Source of the DNA: an uncultured Moraxellaceae bacterium
Lineage (GTDB): Bacteria > Pseudomonadota > Gammaproteobacteria > Pseudomonadales > Moraxellaceae
Length of the DNA stretch: 23,961 bases
Reading direction: 5' to 3'
Assembly: GCA_937952925.1 (NCBI GenBank)
Contig: CALFYA010000124.1
Location: 1-23,961, forward strand
Position numbers and translations under genes: made by a program. Below, one piece after another: positions 13,791 through 21,530 of this stretch; within the stretch, counting starts at the first letter, position 1; each line of letters starts with the position of its first letter. The notes under the pieces were generated by a model. That model saw nothing but the letters and a program-made list of their open reading frames with translations, had not been told where the DNA came from and did not search any database.

Positions 13791-15026
13791 TTAGGCGCGT
13801 AGACGACCAAAGGTTTTGTTGCCTTTGAGCATCGCCTTTACGTTGCCTTTGAGATAATGGGCAAACACTTTGAGCGGCGACAAATTGGGATCTGGTGTTT
13901 TGCCTGCACCAATGGTTTTAAATTGGGCGGCGTACCAGATAATTTCCATCACACCCATATTATCAAACGGTTTGATGCCGGTTTTGATCGGTTTAACTGC
14001 GTATTTGACATCAGCACCTGCGACCAAGTTGTTGGGTGCATCGGTTTCCACCGCGAGTGGACGGGCAATCCCGATCAGATCGCACGCACCACTTTGCAAG
14101 GCGCTGTCCATGCCACTACGGGTACGAAAGCCACCGGTGACCATCAAAGCGGTTTTGACTTCACCACGCACTTTTTCGGCAAAATCCAAGAAATACGCTT
14201 CGCGCTGACGAGTGCTTTGCTTGACGCCAGTCATCGCAGGCGCTTCATAGGTGCCACCGGAGATTTCGATAAAATCAACGCCCAACGCATCCAAGGCTTT
14301 GACCACTGCCATCGATTCGTCTTCACCAAAGCCACCTTTTTGGAAGTCGGCAGAGTTGAGTTTGACCCCCACAAAAAAACCTTCGCCAGTTTGCTTGCGG
14401 ATCTCTTTGAAGGCTTCGAGCACAAAGCGCATGCGGTTCTCTAAGCTGCCACCCCATTGATCGGTACGTTGGTTGTGTTTGGGCGACAAAAACTCGCTGA
14501 CCAAATAGCCATGCGCGCCGTGAATTTGCACACCCTCAAAACCGGCTTTTTTGCAGATACGGGCTGATTCGCCAAAACGGCGGATCAAATCATAGATCTC
14601 ATCTTCACGCAGCTCACGGGGTGTGCCAAATACCGCAGCCATTTCGGGGGCAAAGCCAATCGCCGACGGGGCAACAGTTTCTTTGTTCAACCCACGTGGG
14701 CATTGCTTACCAGGGTGCGAGAGTTGGACGATCTGCACCATGTTGTATTTTTTGCCAATCGCTGCCCATGCTTTGAGCGCAGGCAGATCACGCTCGTCTT
14801 CGATCACCACCACACCCGGTTCGTTTTTGGCGCGTTGGTCAATCATCACGTTGCCGGTGATTGAGCAGCCCAAACCACCCTGCCCCCATGTGTCATACAA
14901 GCGTAACAGTGGTGCAGTGACCATCCCATCAGCCGTTGCGAGTGCTTCGCTCATCGCGCCTTTCATCAGGCGGTTTTTCAGGGTGAACCCTTGCAAGGTC
15001 AGCGGAGTAGAAATGTCGATGGTCAT
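13791..15026 (-). CDS. Old Yellow Enzyme-family NAD(P)H:flavin oxidoreductase
   Basis: A 411-residue FMN-dependent TIM-barrel oxidoreductase. Family signatures are the opening TPLTLQGFTLKNRLMKGAM, VQLSHPGKQ, VQIHGAHGYLVSEFLSPKHNQRTDQWGGS (substrate-pocket histidine with N, and the R-x-D-x-WGGS motif), VGVKLNS, and the FMN phosphate region MVTGGFRT...LIGIARPL. There is no iron-sulfur domain, so it is the short class rather than 2,4-dienoyl-CoA reductase. The substrate (enones, nitro compounds or other) cannot be told from sequence. ATG 15026 with AGG ten bases upstream is chosen; a longer frame from TTG 15104 would add 26 atypical residues. It is followed by a terminator and lies 145 bases downstream of the desaturase gene on the same strand. 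Confidence 0.9.
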   Translation of the reverse strand: MTIDISTPLTLQGFTLKNRLMKGAMSEALATADGMVTAPLLRLYDTWGQGGLGCSITGNVMIDQRAKNEPGVVVIEDERDLPALKAWAAIGKKYNMVQIVQLSHPGKQCPRGLNKETVAPSAIGFAPEMAAVFGTPRELREDEIYDLIRRFGESARICKKAGFEGVQIHGAHGYLVSEFLSPKHNQRTDQWGGSLENRMRFVLEAFKEIRKQTGEGFFVGVKLNSADFQKGGFGEDESMAVVKALDALGVDFIEISGGTYEAPAMTGVKQSTRQREAYFLDFAEKVRGEVKTALMVTGGFRTRSGMDSALQSGACDLIGIARPLAVETDAPNNLVAGADVKYAVKPIKTGIKPFDNMGVMEIIWYAAQFKTIGAGKTPDPNLSPLKVFAHYLKGNVKAMLKGNKTFGRLRA

Positions 15027-15131
15027 AGCACAGCCTATGGCAAAGCAAGAAAGATGTATCCCGATTCTAGTTCCTTTTTTGGATTTGACAATGACAAATG
15101 TCAACTTGAGCGTCTATTTTTTGTAGGGTTA

Positions 15132-15163
15132 CGCGGCAACCCATGCCCCCACAGGTTGCCGCG
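15132..15163. other. Hairpin between the desaturase and oxidoreductase genes
   Basis: CGCGGCAACC (15132-15141) and GGTTGCCGCG (15154-15163) form a 10-bp stem around a 12-base loop. Neither side is followed by a U-run, so it is more likely an RNA-stabilising or attenuating hairpin than a full intrinsic terminator. Confidence 0.5.
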
Positions 15164-15171
15164 CAAACAGG

Positions 15172-16269
15172 TTAGGCGCTCGCCGCTTCTTTTTGAGCGG
15201 TCAGCGCGGGATCATGAAAACGATTGGCGCGTTTGAAGGTGCCAAAGTCGTTGAAGCGTACCCCCATCTCTTTCATCACCTCGTGGGCGATATTGGCGTT
15301 CCATTGACGCACATAAAAAGGCTCTTTGACTGCAAAATGGTGGATCGCATGGGTGCTGCCAAAGTTGAAGCAAAACAGTTGCAACGGCATCAACCACCAC
15401 GGATTGAGTACTTGGCATTGTTGCATCACGTTTTTGGCTTCGACATCGCCGTAGTAATGCATGTTGGAGCTGATAAAGTGCAAGCTAAATGTGCGCAAAA
15501 AGCTTGGCAACATATACACCACTGCAAACACATCCAAGCCCTTCATGGCGGAGACAAACAGACTCGGTACAGGCAGACCCATCGCTTCTGCCAGCCACAT
15601 CACCGCATGTCCCAAGATCCAGCCGTGGAAGCACAAGTAATACAGATTGCCAATCGGCGCATAAGCAAATAGTTGCCGAACTGCCATGCCACGCGCCTCG
15701 CTTTTGGACGCGGGTTTTTGCGATTTGATATAAGCTTTGGTCGCGCGCATCATCTCAAACGGACGCAAAAACACCGACATCATGTTGTCGCCGGTCATCA
15801 ACAGACGCCGTACACCCCACTGTTCGCCATTGGTAATGCCGCGCTCCTCAAGGTCAGATTCGGTGCCTGAATATTTGTGGTGGTGCAAATGCAAATCACG
15901 GCGTACAAAGGGACTGACTGTACTTGCCCGCGCCAGCCAACCCAGCCCGAGCATGAAATTGTTGATTTTGGGTTTACTGCGAAAGTACATTTGGTGAATC
16001 AAATCATGCTCAAGCTCATGAATAAATGAGGCAAAAATCGCTGTCGCAGGCACGCAGACCCACCATGGAATCACGCCATTCACATACAGCGCACCACTGC
16101 CAATCATCCCGAGCAGTGATGCCCCCAGGATGCCTGCCCCAATCGCATCTTGATGTTTGAGCCACGGATGACGCTCACGCAGCTCTACACCTGCCGCCAA
16201 TACGGTTTTACGGATGTAGTCTGCTTTGGCAGCATCGGTCATTTGTGAAGGATCAAGCATGGTATTCAT
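15172..16269 (-). CDS. Membrane fatty-acid desaturase
   Basis: A 365-residue integral membrane di-iron desaturase. The three histidine clusters are present: HELEHD (H84, H88), HLHHH (127-131) and HAIHH (307-311), plus H271 in SSNMHYYGD. Hydrophobic segments lie near residues 43-62, 66-83, 205-228 and 245-260. It should introduce a double bond into membrane or exogenous fatty acyl chains with O2 and an electron donor such as a ferredoxin or flavoprotein. No reductase partner is beside it. GAGG lies seven bases before ATG 16269. An AraC-family regulator is divergent, with 129 bases between starts, so it is a natural candidate controller. Confidence 0.88.
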   Translation of the reverse strand: MNTMLDPSQMTDAAKADYIRKTVLAAGVELRERHPWLKHQDAIGAGILGASLLGMIGSGALYVNGVIPWWVCVPATAIFASFIHELEHDLIHQMYFRSKPKINNFMLGLGWLARASTVSPFVRRDLHLHHHKYSGTESDLEERGITNGEQWGVRRLLMTGDNMMSVFLRPFEMMRATKAYIKSQKPASKSEARGMAVRQLFAYAPIGNLYYLCFHGWILGHAVMWLAEAMGLPVPSLFVSAMKGLDVFAVVYMLPSFLRTFSLHFISSNMHYYGDVEAKNVMQQCQVLNPWWLMPLQLFCFNFGSTHAIHHFAVKEPFYVRQWNANIAHEVMKEMGVRFNDFGTFKRANRFHDPALTAQKEAASA

Positions 16270-16377
16270 GGGACGACCTCAAAACACAGCGTATGGACGA
16301 TATCGGCATCGAATGATTGTTCTGCCGTGCACAAAGTATCTCGTCTGATTGACCAAATTGACGTATGCTTGGACGAC

Positions 16378-16391
16378 AATGACTTGTCATT
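16378..16391 (+). promoter_or_regulatory. Dyad in the desaturase/AraC intergenic region
   Basis: AATGAC-TT-GTCATT is a perfect 6+2+6 inverted repeat ending 7 bases before the preferred AraC start. Direct TTGAC copies sit at 16349 and 16358. A related TGACA-AA-TGTCA dyad lies upstream of the oxidoreductase gene (15092-15103). Possibly a regulator site; no match to a known operator is claimed. Confidence 0.35.
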
Positions 16392-16398
16392 TCGCGCC

Positions 16399-17424
16399 AT
16401 GATGAAAACAAAAACTGCTGTTCGCTCGCGCCAGAAGCCCACCGTCCCGATGACCTATTTGTGTTTGTTGGTGGATGTGGTCGCGCGTTGGAAAATTTCG
16501 GCTGAACACCTATTGGCCGAGAGTCCGATCCATCCAGATGATTTACTCAAACAACAACGCTTGGATTATCAGGTGTTTTCCGATTTGCTACATCGTGGCA
16601 TCAAGTTGACCGGTGAGCTTGGGCTTGGCTTTCATTTGGGGCTACAGCTCAAGGTGTCGTGTCATGGCTTGATTGGCTATGCGGTAATGGTGGCCAATAC
16701 TTTGCGTGAAGCGCTCGATATTTCGCAAAATTTTATTGAACTACAGGCATCGACTTTGAGTTTGCGCCTTGAAGAGCATGGCGATCAAGTCACCTTGTAT
16801 CTCGATGAAGTGCTTGAAGATTATCCGCTGAGTATTACCGGTGCGATTTTTGTGTTGGTGGGTTTTGCCAGTATGGGCGAAGCCTTAACCGGCAAAAAAC
16901 TGACCGGCACGGCTTCGGTGAAGTTTCCCAAACCACCCAATTTTGTGCGGTTTGAGCATCTCTTGATGGGACAGGTGCGGTTTGCACAGCCGACTTATGC
17001 CCTCACCTTTGCTGCTGAATATTTGGATTTGCCCTTGGTGATGGCTGATCCGGTCGCGGCGCGGATTGCCCGTGAGCAATGCAAGCAAGAGCTGTATGCA
17101 CTGGGTGGACAGCATCATTTTAGTCAGTTGGTGCGGGATTTGGTGTATGACGAAGCGGTGGGATTTTTTAGCCTAGAAGACGTGGCGGATAAGCTGCATA
17201 TGTCCACCCGCACCTTACAGCGTCAGTTGGCACAAGAACATCTGTCATTTAGTGACATCATCGACGAGCGTCGGCATCAAGTGGCGCTGCGTTTGTTGCG
17301 GCAGCGGCGGCGTTTTGAGGAGATTGCCGATGTGCTTGGTTATACTGATGTGAGTAATTTTAGCCGCGCCTTTAAACGCTGGACCAGCTTGTCTCCACGC
17401 GCTTATGTGCAGCAGATGGATTAG
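16399..17424 (+). CDS. AraC-family transcriptional regulator
   Basis: This 341-residue protein has an N-terminal ligand-binding domain of the arabinose-binding-like class (about residues 1-210). Its C-terminal HTH region has two helices, with FSLEDVADKLHMSTRTLQRQLAQEHLSFSDIIDERR and FEEIADVLGYTDVSNFSRAFKRWTSLSPRAYVQ. The second is the family consensus for the distal helix-turn-helix. The N-terminal domain probably binds a fatty-acid-type or other small ligand, inferred from the divergent desaturase. ATG 16399 is preferred. A GTG at 16327 would add 24 residues with no ribosome-binding site, and none is clear before 16399 either. Dyads and direct repeats occupy the shared intergenic region. Confidence 0.85.
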   Translation: MMKTKTAVRSRQKPTVPMTYLCLLVDVVARWKISAEHLLAESPIHPDDLLKQQRLDYQVFSDLLHRGIKLTGELGLGFHLGLQLKVSCHGLIGYAVMVANTLREALDISQNFIELQASTLSLRLEEHGDQVTLYLDEVLEDYPLSITGAIFVLVGFASMGEALTGKKLTGTASVKFPKPPNFVRFEHLLMGQVRFAQPTYALTFAAEYLDLPLVMADPVAARIAREQCKQELYALGGQHHFSQLVRDLVYDEAVGFFSLEDVADKLHMSTRTLQRQLAQEHLSFSDIIDERRHQVALRLLRQRRRFEEIADVLGYTDVSNFSRAFKRWTSLSPRAYVQQMD

Positions 17425-17428
17425 GGGC

Positions 17429-17457
17429 TTGCTGTCTGTGTCAATTGTGCTTTAATA
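17429..17457 (+). promoter_or_regulatory. Probable tRNA-Arg promoter
   Basis: TTGCTG (17429-17434), 17-base spacer, TTAATA (17452-17457). The tRNA 5' end is 11 bases further on. Both hexamers are moderate matches. Confidence 0.5.
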
Positions 17458-17467
17458 GCCGCCCGAT

Positions 17468-17540
17468 GCGCCCTTAGCTTAACTGGATAGAGCAGTTGCC
17501 TCCTAAGCGACCGACGTGGGTTCGAGTCCCGCAGGGCGCA
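17468..17540 (+). tRNA. tRNA-Arg(CCU), CCA not encoded
   Basis: 73 nt: acceptor GCGCCCT/AGGGCGC, D arm TAGCTTAACTGGATAGAGC, anticodon loop CTCCTAA (CCT) and T arm GTGGG-TTCGAGT-CCCGC. The discriminator A is followed by CATCCC, so CCA must be added by nucleotidyltransferase. Asp, Val and Glu tRNAs in the window do encode CCA. Confidence 0.92.
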
Positions 17541-17625
17541 CATCCCATAAAATCTTGCGTTAGATTCTTTTCATCCCCCCACTTTGCCCCTACCATAGCG
17601 CGATTGTTGTTTGGGAATACCCATT

Positions 17626-19335
17626 ATGCGCGCTAGTCGCTTTATGTTTTCTACCATGCGTGAAACCCCTGCCGATGCTGAAGTGATCAGCCATCAATTG
17701 ATGATGCGAGCAGGGTTGATCCGTAAAGTCGCATCTGGTTTGTACAATTGGCTGCCACTTGGTGTGCGCGTGTTGCACAAAGTGGAAAATATTGTGCGTG
17801 AAGAAATGGATCGTAGCGGTGCACTTGAAGTGTTTATGCCAGTGGTACAGCCGCTGGAGCTGTGGCAAGAATCAGGCCGTGAGCAAGGCTATGGTGCAGA
17901 GCTGCTGCGTTTTAAAGACCGCCATGACCGTCCGTTTGTGCTTGGCCCCACCCACGAAGAAGTGATCACCGATTTGGCACGCCTTGAGCTGAAAAGCTAC
18001 AAGCAATTGCCAGTCAATTTTTATCAAATCCAAACCAAATTCCGCGACGAAATCCGCCCACGTTTTGGTGTGATGCGCTCGCGTGAATTCATCATGAAAG
18101 ATGCTTATTCGTTCCATGCTAACCACGACTCACTGGTTGAAACCTATCAGGTGATGTACGACACCTACACGCGCATTTTCACCCGTCTGGGGCTAAATTT
18201 CCGTGCGGTGCAAGCCGATACCGGTTCGATTGGTGGCTCAGGCTCCCATGAGTTTCATGTGTTGGCTGCATCGGGTGAAGACGATATCGCGTTTTCGAGC
18301 GAATCCAACTACGCTGCCAATATTGAAATGGCTGAAGCGGTGGTGGTCGGTGAACGCGCTGCACCGACGCAAGCTTTAAGCATCGTCGATACTCCCAATC
18401 AAAAAACCATCGAGCAAGTCAGTGGCTTTTTGAATGTGCCCGCAAGCCAAATCGCCAAAACCTTGATCGTGCGCGGTGTGGCCGATGAAAACGGTGAGTA
18501 TGACTTGGTGGCGTTGGTGCTACGTGGTGATCACGAACTCAACGAGATCAAAGCCGAAAAACTTGATGAAGTCGCCAGTCCTCTCACCTTTGCCACTGAA
18601 GATGAAGTGAAGGCACGCTTAGGGCTGACCATTGGTTCGATTGGTGCGCAAGGCCTGCCGATTGCGGTGTTGGTGGATCGTGCGGCGTCGGTGCTGTCCG
18701 ACTTTGTCGCCGGTGCCAACGTAGATGGCCAGCATGCCACCGGTGTCAACTGGGAGCGTGACGCCCACATCACTCGCGTGGTGGATATCCGTAATGTGGT
18801 CGATGGCGATCCTTCACCCGATGGCAAAGGCGTGCTCAGCATCAAGCGCGGTATTGAAGTCGGTCATATTTTCCAGCTGGGTCAAAAATACTCCGAGGCA
18901 CTAGGCTGTAAAGTGCTCGGTGAAGATGGCAAGCCCTTTACCGTGACGATGGGTTGCTATGGCATTGGCGTGACGCGTGTGGTGGCCGCTGCGATTGAGC
19001 AAAACTATGACGACAACGGCATCATCTGGCCACAAGCGATTGCGCCATTTGAGGTGGCCATTGTGCCGATGAACGCCGCCAAATCGCCCCGCTCGGTGGA
19101 CGCTGCCGATGCGCTGTATGCCGAGCTACAAGCGGCGGGCTTTGATGTGTTGCTCGATGACCGCAACGAACGGCCGGGAGTGAAGTTTGCCGATCTTGAG
19201 CTGATTGGCGTCCCTCACCGAATTGTGGTCAGTGAGCGTGGTTTGGATGCAGGCACCTTTGAGTATCGTGGTCGCCGCGACAGTGAAGCACGCAACTTGA
19301 GCAAAGATGAGCTGCTGGCGCTACTGCGTGGTTAA
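17626..19335 (+). CDS. proS: Prolyl-tRNA synthetase (bacterial, editing type)
   Basis: This 569-residue protein is a class II synthetase that charges tRNA-Pro with proline. It starts MRASRFMFSTMRETPADAE. Motif 1 surrounds LPLG and the early helix. Motif 2 is KFRDEIRPRFGVMRSREFIMKDAYSFH near residues 141-167. A YbaK-like insertion (about 225-400) includes a region KTLIVRGV and GDHELNEIKAEK typical of the alanine-editing domain. Motif 3 is GCYGIGVTRVVAA near residue 445, and the anticodon domain follows to the end. ATG 17626 lies 9 bases after GGGA; an earlier TTG at 17611 is rejected. It is flanked by the tRNA-Arg gene and ends at a terminator. Confidence 0.97.
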   Translation: MRASRFMFSTMRETPADAEVISHQLMMRAGLIRKVASGLYNWLPLGVRVLHKVENIVREEMDRSGALEVFMPVVQPLELWQESGREQGYGAELLRFKDRHDRPFVLGPTHEEVITDLARLELKSYKQLPVNFYQIQTKFRDEIRPRFGVMRSREFIMKDAYSFHANHDSLVETYQVMYDTYTRIFTRLGLNFRAVQADTGSIGGSGSHEFHVLAASGEDDIAFSSESNYAANIEMAEAVVVGERAAPTQALSIVDTPNQKTIEQVSGFLNVPASQIAKTLIVRGVADENGEYDLVALVLRGDHELNEIKAEKLDEVASPLTFATEDEVKARLGLTIGSIGAQGLPIAVLVDRAASVLSDFVAGANVDGQHATGVNWERDAHITRVVDIRNVVDGDPSPDGKGVLSIKRGIEVGHIFQLGQKYSEALGCKVLGEDGKPFTVTMGCYGIGVTRVVAAAIEQNYDDNGIIWPQAIAPFEVAIVPMNAAKSPRSVDAADALYAELQAAGFDVLLDDRNERPGVKFADLELIGVPHRIVVSERGLDAGTFEYRGRRDSEARNLSKDELLALLRG

Positions 19336-19346
19336 TCGCTCATTTT

Positions 19347-19377
19347 AAAAAAAGGGGAATGAATTTTCCCCTTTTTT
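19347..19377 (+). terminator. proS terminator
   Basis: AAAAGGGGAA and TTCCCCTTTT pair with a short loop (TGAATT, 19360-19365). A T-run (19372-19377) follows in the plus strand. Confidence 0.88.
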
Positions 19378-19616
19378 ACACCTCTACTTCAAAATGTCGA
19401 TTCGTTCACGATTTGCACGCGCGAATGTTACAACTCTGTATCTGGGTGTAAATTGCCCGACAAGATGACTATTTTTTAAACAAAAACATTTTTACACTCG
19501 CCTTGCAGTAAAAATCACGCCATCTGTAAACCGCAACAATCATAACGACGGATTGTGAGCATGACGCTCAAGCTGCTCGTACAGAGGCAACTTTAATCAA
19601 ACCAGAAGATCAGGCT
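19378..19616. other. Intergenic region before the two-TM gene
   Basis: No coding sequence or RNA is recognised. GTGTAAA (19446-19452) and TTTACAC (19491-19497) are inverted copies 38 bases apart, of unknown meaning. Promoter candidates here are weak (TTGCAG 19503, TGTAAA 19525). Confidence 0.35.
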
Positions 19617-20255
19617 ATGTACCCGACGATCCATTCTTTACCAGAGGTCGAACGACCCGAGATCAAAGAGCGGACACTGCGTTTTGATGATCACACGGAC
19701 GTGACTGCATTTGGCATTTCATTGGAAGAAGCATCTTATCGCGTGCCCGCCAACCTCCCCCTACGTCCCGAAGGATTGGCGTTGCAACCCCCTTATTATC
19801 CACATGACATCCCCAAACCATCACTCTATGCGCAGTTTTTTCACTTGCAATGGAGTGTCTGGCTCGCACCTTGTGTGGCACTGCTGTTGTTGCTCGTCAG
19901 TGTGGGGTTAATCGCGTTTCGGGTGCAGTCGCTGTGGCTGATGGTGCCCACAGTGTTGGTCTGTGCCGGCTTTGTGTGGTCGTGTTGGGATTTGGCACAG
20001 CACCGTTTATGGATCGACGATGCAGGGATCGGCTTTGGTCGCCGCGAACGCCCCTTACATTATATGAGTTGGTCGATGCTGGCGGGTATCGATCAGCACC
20101 GTTGTCTGGGCGGACAGGTTCTGGTGCTAATGCATCAGCACCACGCTGATCAGCGGATTGAAATTGCCCATCTGGCACACATTGGTCAAATCAAACGACT
20201 GATCTGGTCTCATCAACAGCGCTTGGCGACCTCAAGTGCGAGCTTGGCCAAATAA
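19617..20255 (+). CDS. Unrecognised two-TM protein with a PH-like C-terminal part
   Basis: I do not recognise this 212-residue protein. A polar N-terminal arm (1-79), proline-rich around residues 43-69, is followed by two close transmembrane segments (about 80-101 and 106-126). A soluble tail (130-205) has LWIDDAGIGFGRRERPLHYMSWSML, the look of small bacterial PH-like domains in which an amphipathic strand pattern follows a W-x2-I turn. So the topology is probably N-in, hairpin in the membrane, C-in. ATG 19617 has only a weak ribosome-binding site (AGG). It ends at 20255 and its last 43 bases overlap the end of the convergent flavodoxin-like gene. Confidence 0.7.
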   Translation: MYPTIHSLPEVERPEIKERTLRFDDHTDVTAFGISLEEASYRVPANLPLRPEGLALQPPYYPHDIPKPSLYAQFFHLQWSVWLAPCVALLLLLVSVGLIAFRVQSLWLMVPTVLVCAGFVWSCWDLAQHRLWIDDAGIGFGRRERPLHYMSWSMLAGIDQHRCLGGQVLVLMHQHHADQRIEIAHLAHIGQIKRLIWSHQQRLATSSASLAK

Positions 20256-20773
20256 TCCCCAAACCAGACCGCCGTATCTAGATCCCCTTGCGGCGGTGTC
20301 ACTTCGACCGGTGCGTTGTCGGACTGGGTCATCAAGCCCAAAAAGCCTGATAAGCGATTCAGATCATATTCTTGATGACCGGTCGGCATCAGTGGCAAAC
20401 CTGCCCACAGCATGCCATGTTGCATGGCAAACAAGCACAGCTGCTGAAGCACCGCCAGTTTATCACCACTCAACCCCCCCGAATTGGCAAAACCAGCGGC
20501 ATATTTGCCTTGCCACGCACGCGCTTTCCAACGCTTGGACGTGGCATCCATAAACTGCTTCATTTCGGTGGTGACACTGCCCATATAAGTGGGTGAGCCG
20601 AGCACGATGACATCTGCCTGATCGAGTAAGTCCCAGTCAATCTGCTGTACCGACATCAAGCCGACCTGTACCGCCTGCTGAGTCGCCCCCTGGGCAATGG
20701 CTTGAGCAACCCGCTCGGTATGGCCGTAGGCACTATGATAAACAATACAGACCGTAGGAGTGTTTGCCGTCAA
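20213..20773 (-). CDS. Flavodoxin-fold NAD(P)H:quinone oxidoreductase-like protein
   Basis: A 186-residue flavodoxin/WrbA-like protein. The opening TVCIVYHSAYGHTERVAQAIAQGA is the FMN phosphate loop. DVIVLGSPTYMGSVTTEMKQFMDAT (residues 54-78) is the isoalloxazine loop region. AAGFANSGGLSGDK is typical of NADPH-dependent FMN reductases of this fold. It should carry out two-electron reduction of quinones or similar. The only start giving a full phosphate loop is TTG at 20773, with AGGA ten bases upstream. It starts 3 bases after the pgeF stop, so it is read from the rluD-pgeF transcript. Its end overlaps the two-TM gene on the opposite strand. Confidence 0.85.
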   Translation of the reverse strand: MTANTPTVCIVYHSAYGHTERVAQAIAQGATQQAVQVGLMSVQQIDWDLLDQADVIVLGSPTYMGSVTTEMKQFMDATSKRWKARAWQGKYAAGFANSGGLSGDKLAVLQQLCLFAMQHGMLWAGLPLMPTGHQEYDLNRLSGFLGLMTQSDNAPVEVTPPQGDLDTAVWFGDYLAKLALEVAKRC

Positions 20774-20776
20774 TCT

Positions 20777-21523
20777 CTAAGATTCCTGCACATCGGGGCG
20801 CAACACCGCAAGGGTCGCCATCCGCCCTGTGCTTTTGTCACGCCGATACGAATAAAACTGTGTCGATTCGAGCACAGTACAGTGTTGCCCACCCATCACC
20901 TGAGTGATGCCGAGTGTGGCTAAACGCTGGCGTGCCAAATCATACAGATTTGCCAAATAACGACCATGATCTTGTCGGACAAAAGCCGATTGATGCTGCA
21001 CATCATGCGCCACAAAGGCATCAACCACTTCTTGCCCCACCTCAAAACTGCTTGCACCAATCGCAGCACCGAGCCACACACGGCTGGCAGGCAAACGCAT
21101 GGCCTGCACCGTTTGCTCAATCACCCCATCAAGTAAACCGCGCCAACCGGCATGGACACAGGCGACTTCACGGCCAAGTTCATCACTAATCACCAGCGGC
21201 AAACAATCTGCGGTCATCACCACCACAGCCACGCCTGCTTGATCGGTAATCACGGCATCCGCTTCGATGGGATCAAAATGCAGCGCTCCACCCGCCCGAT
21301 GCACAAGGGTACTATGGGTTTGATTAAGCCAGATCACTTGCTGTACACCTTGAGCTTGCAAGGTTTTGAGCAGGTTGAGACGGTGTGCCAACACGATGGC
21401 GCGATCATCACCCACATGCAAGGCCAGATTAAACTGATCAAAGGGTGGACGGCTGCATCCATCGCCTTGTCGGGTGGTTTGTGCCGCCCAGACGGTTGGT
21501 GGCAACCCGATAGCAGCAATCAT
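20777..21523 (-). CDS. pgeF: Peptidoglycan editing factor (YfiH / purine nucleoside-type laccase fold)
   Basis: A 248-residue member of the YfiH/PgeF family. These proteins have a Zn-type active site of two His and one Cys, seen here in NQTHSTLV, VMTADCLPL and CVHAGWRG, plus QFYSYRRDKSTGRMA at the C-terminus. E. coli PgeF removes wrongly incorporated serine-containing muropeptides; purine nucleoside phosphorylase activity has been reported for other members. Start choice is open. ATG 21523 (MIAAIGLPPTVWAA) gives the usual spacing to the first motif and follows the rluD stop by seven bases. ATG 21550 would overlap rluD by 20 bases, and the frame stays open to 21598. The rluD-pgeF order is the same as in E. 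coli. Confidence 0.9.
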   Translation of the reverse strand: MIAAIGLPPTVWAAQTTRQGDGCSRPPFDQFNLALHVGDDRAIVLAHRLNLLKTLQAQGVQQVIWLNQTHSTLVHRAGGALHFDPIEADAVITDQAGVAVVVMTADCLPLVISDELGREVACVHAGWRGLLDGVIEQTVQAMRLPASRVWLGAAIGASSFEVGQEVVDAFVAHDVQHQSAFVRQDHGRYLANLYDLARQRLATLGITQVMGGQHCTVLESTQFYSYRRDKSTGRMATLAVLRPDVQES

Positions 21524-21530
21524 CTGGACA

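Noticed and set aside
13857..14444. Plus-strand open frame inside the oxidoreductase gene
   Set aside because: Antisense shadow of a complete Old Yellow Enzyme gene.
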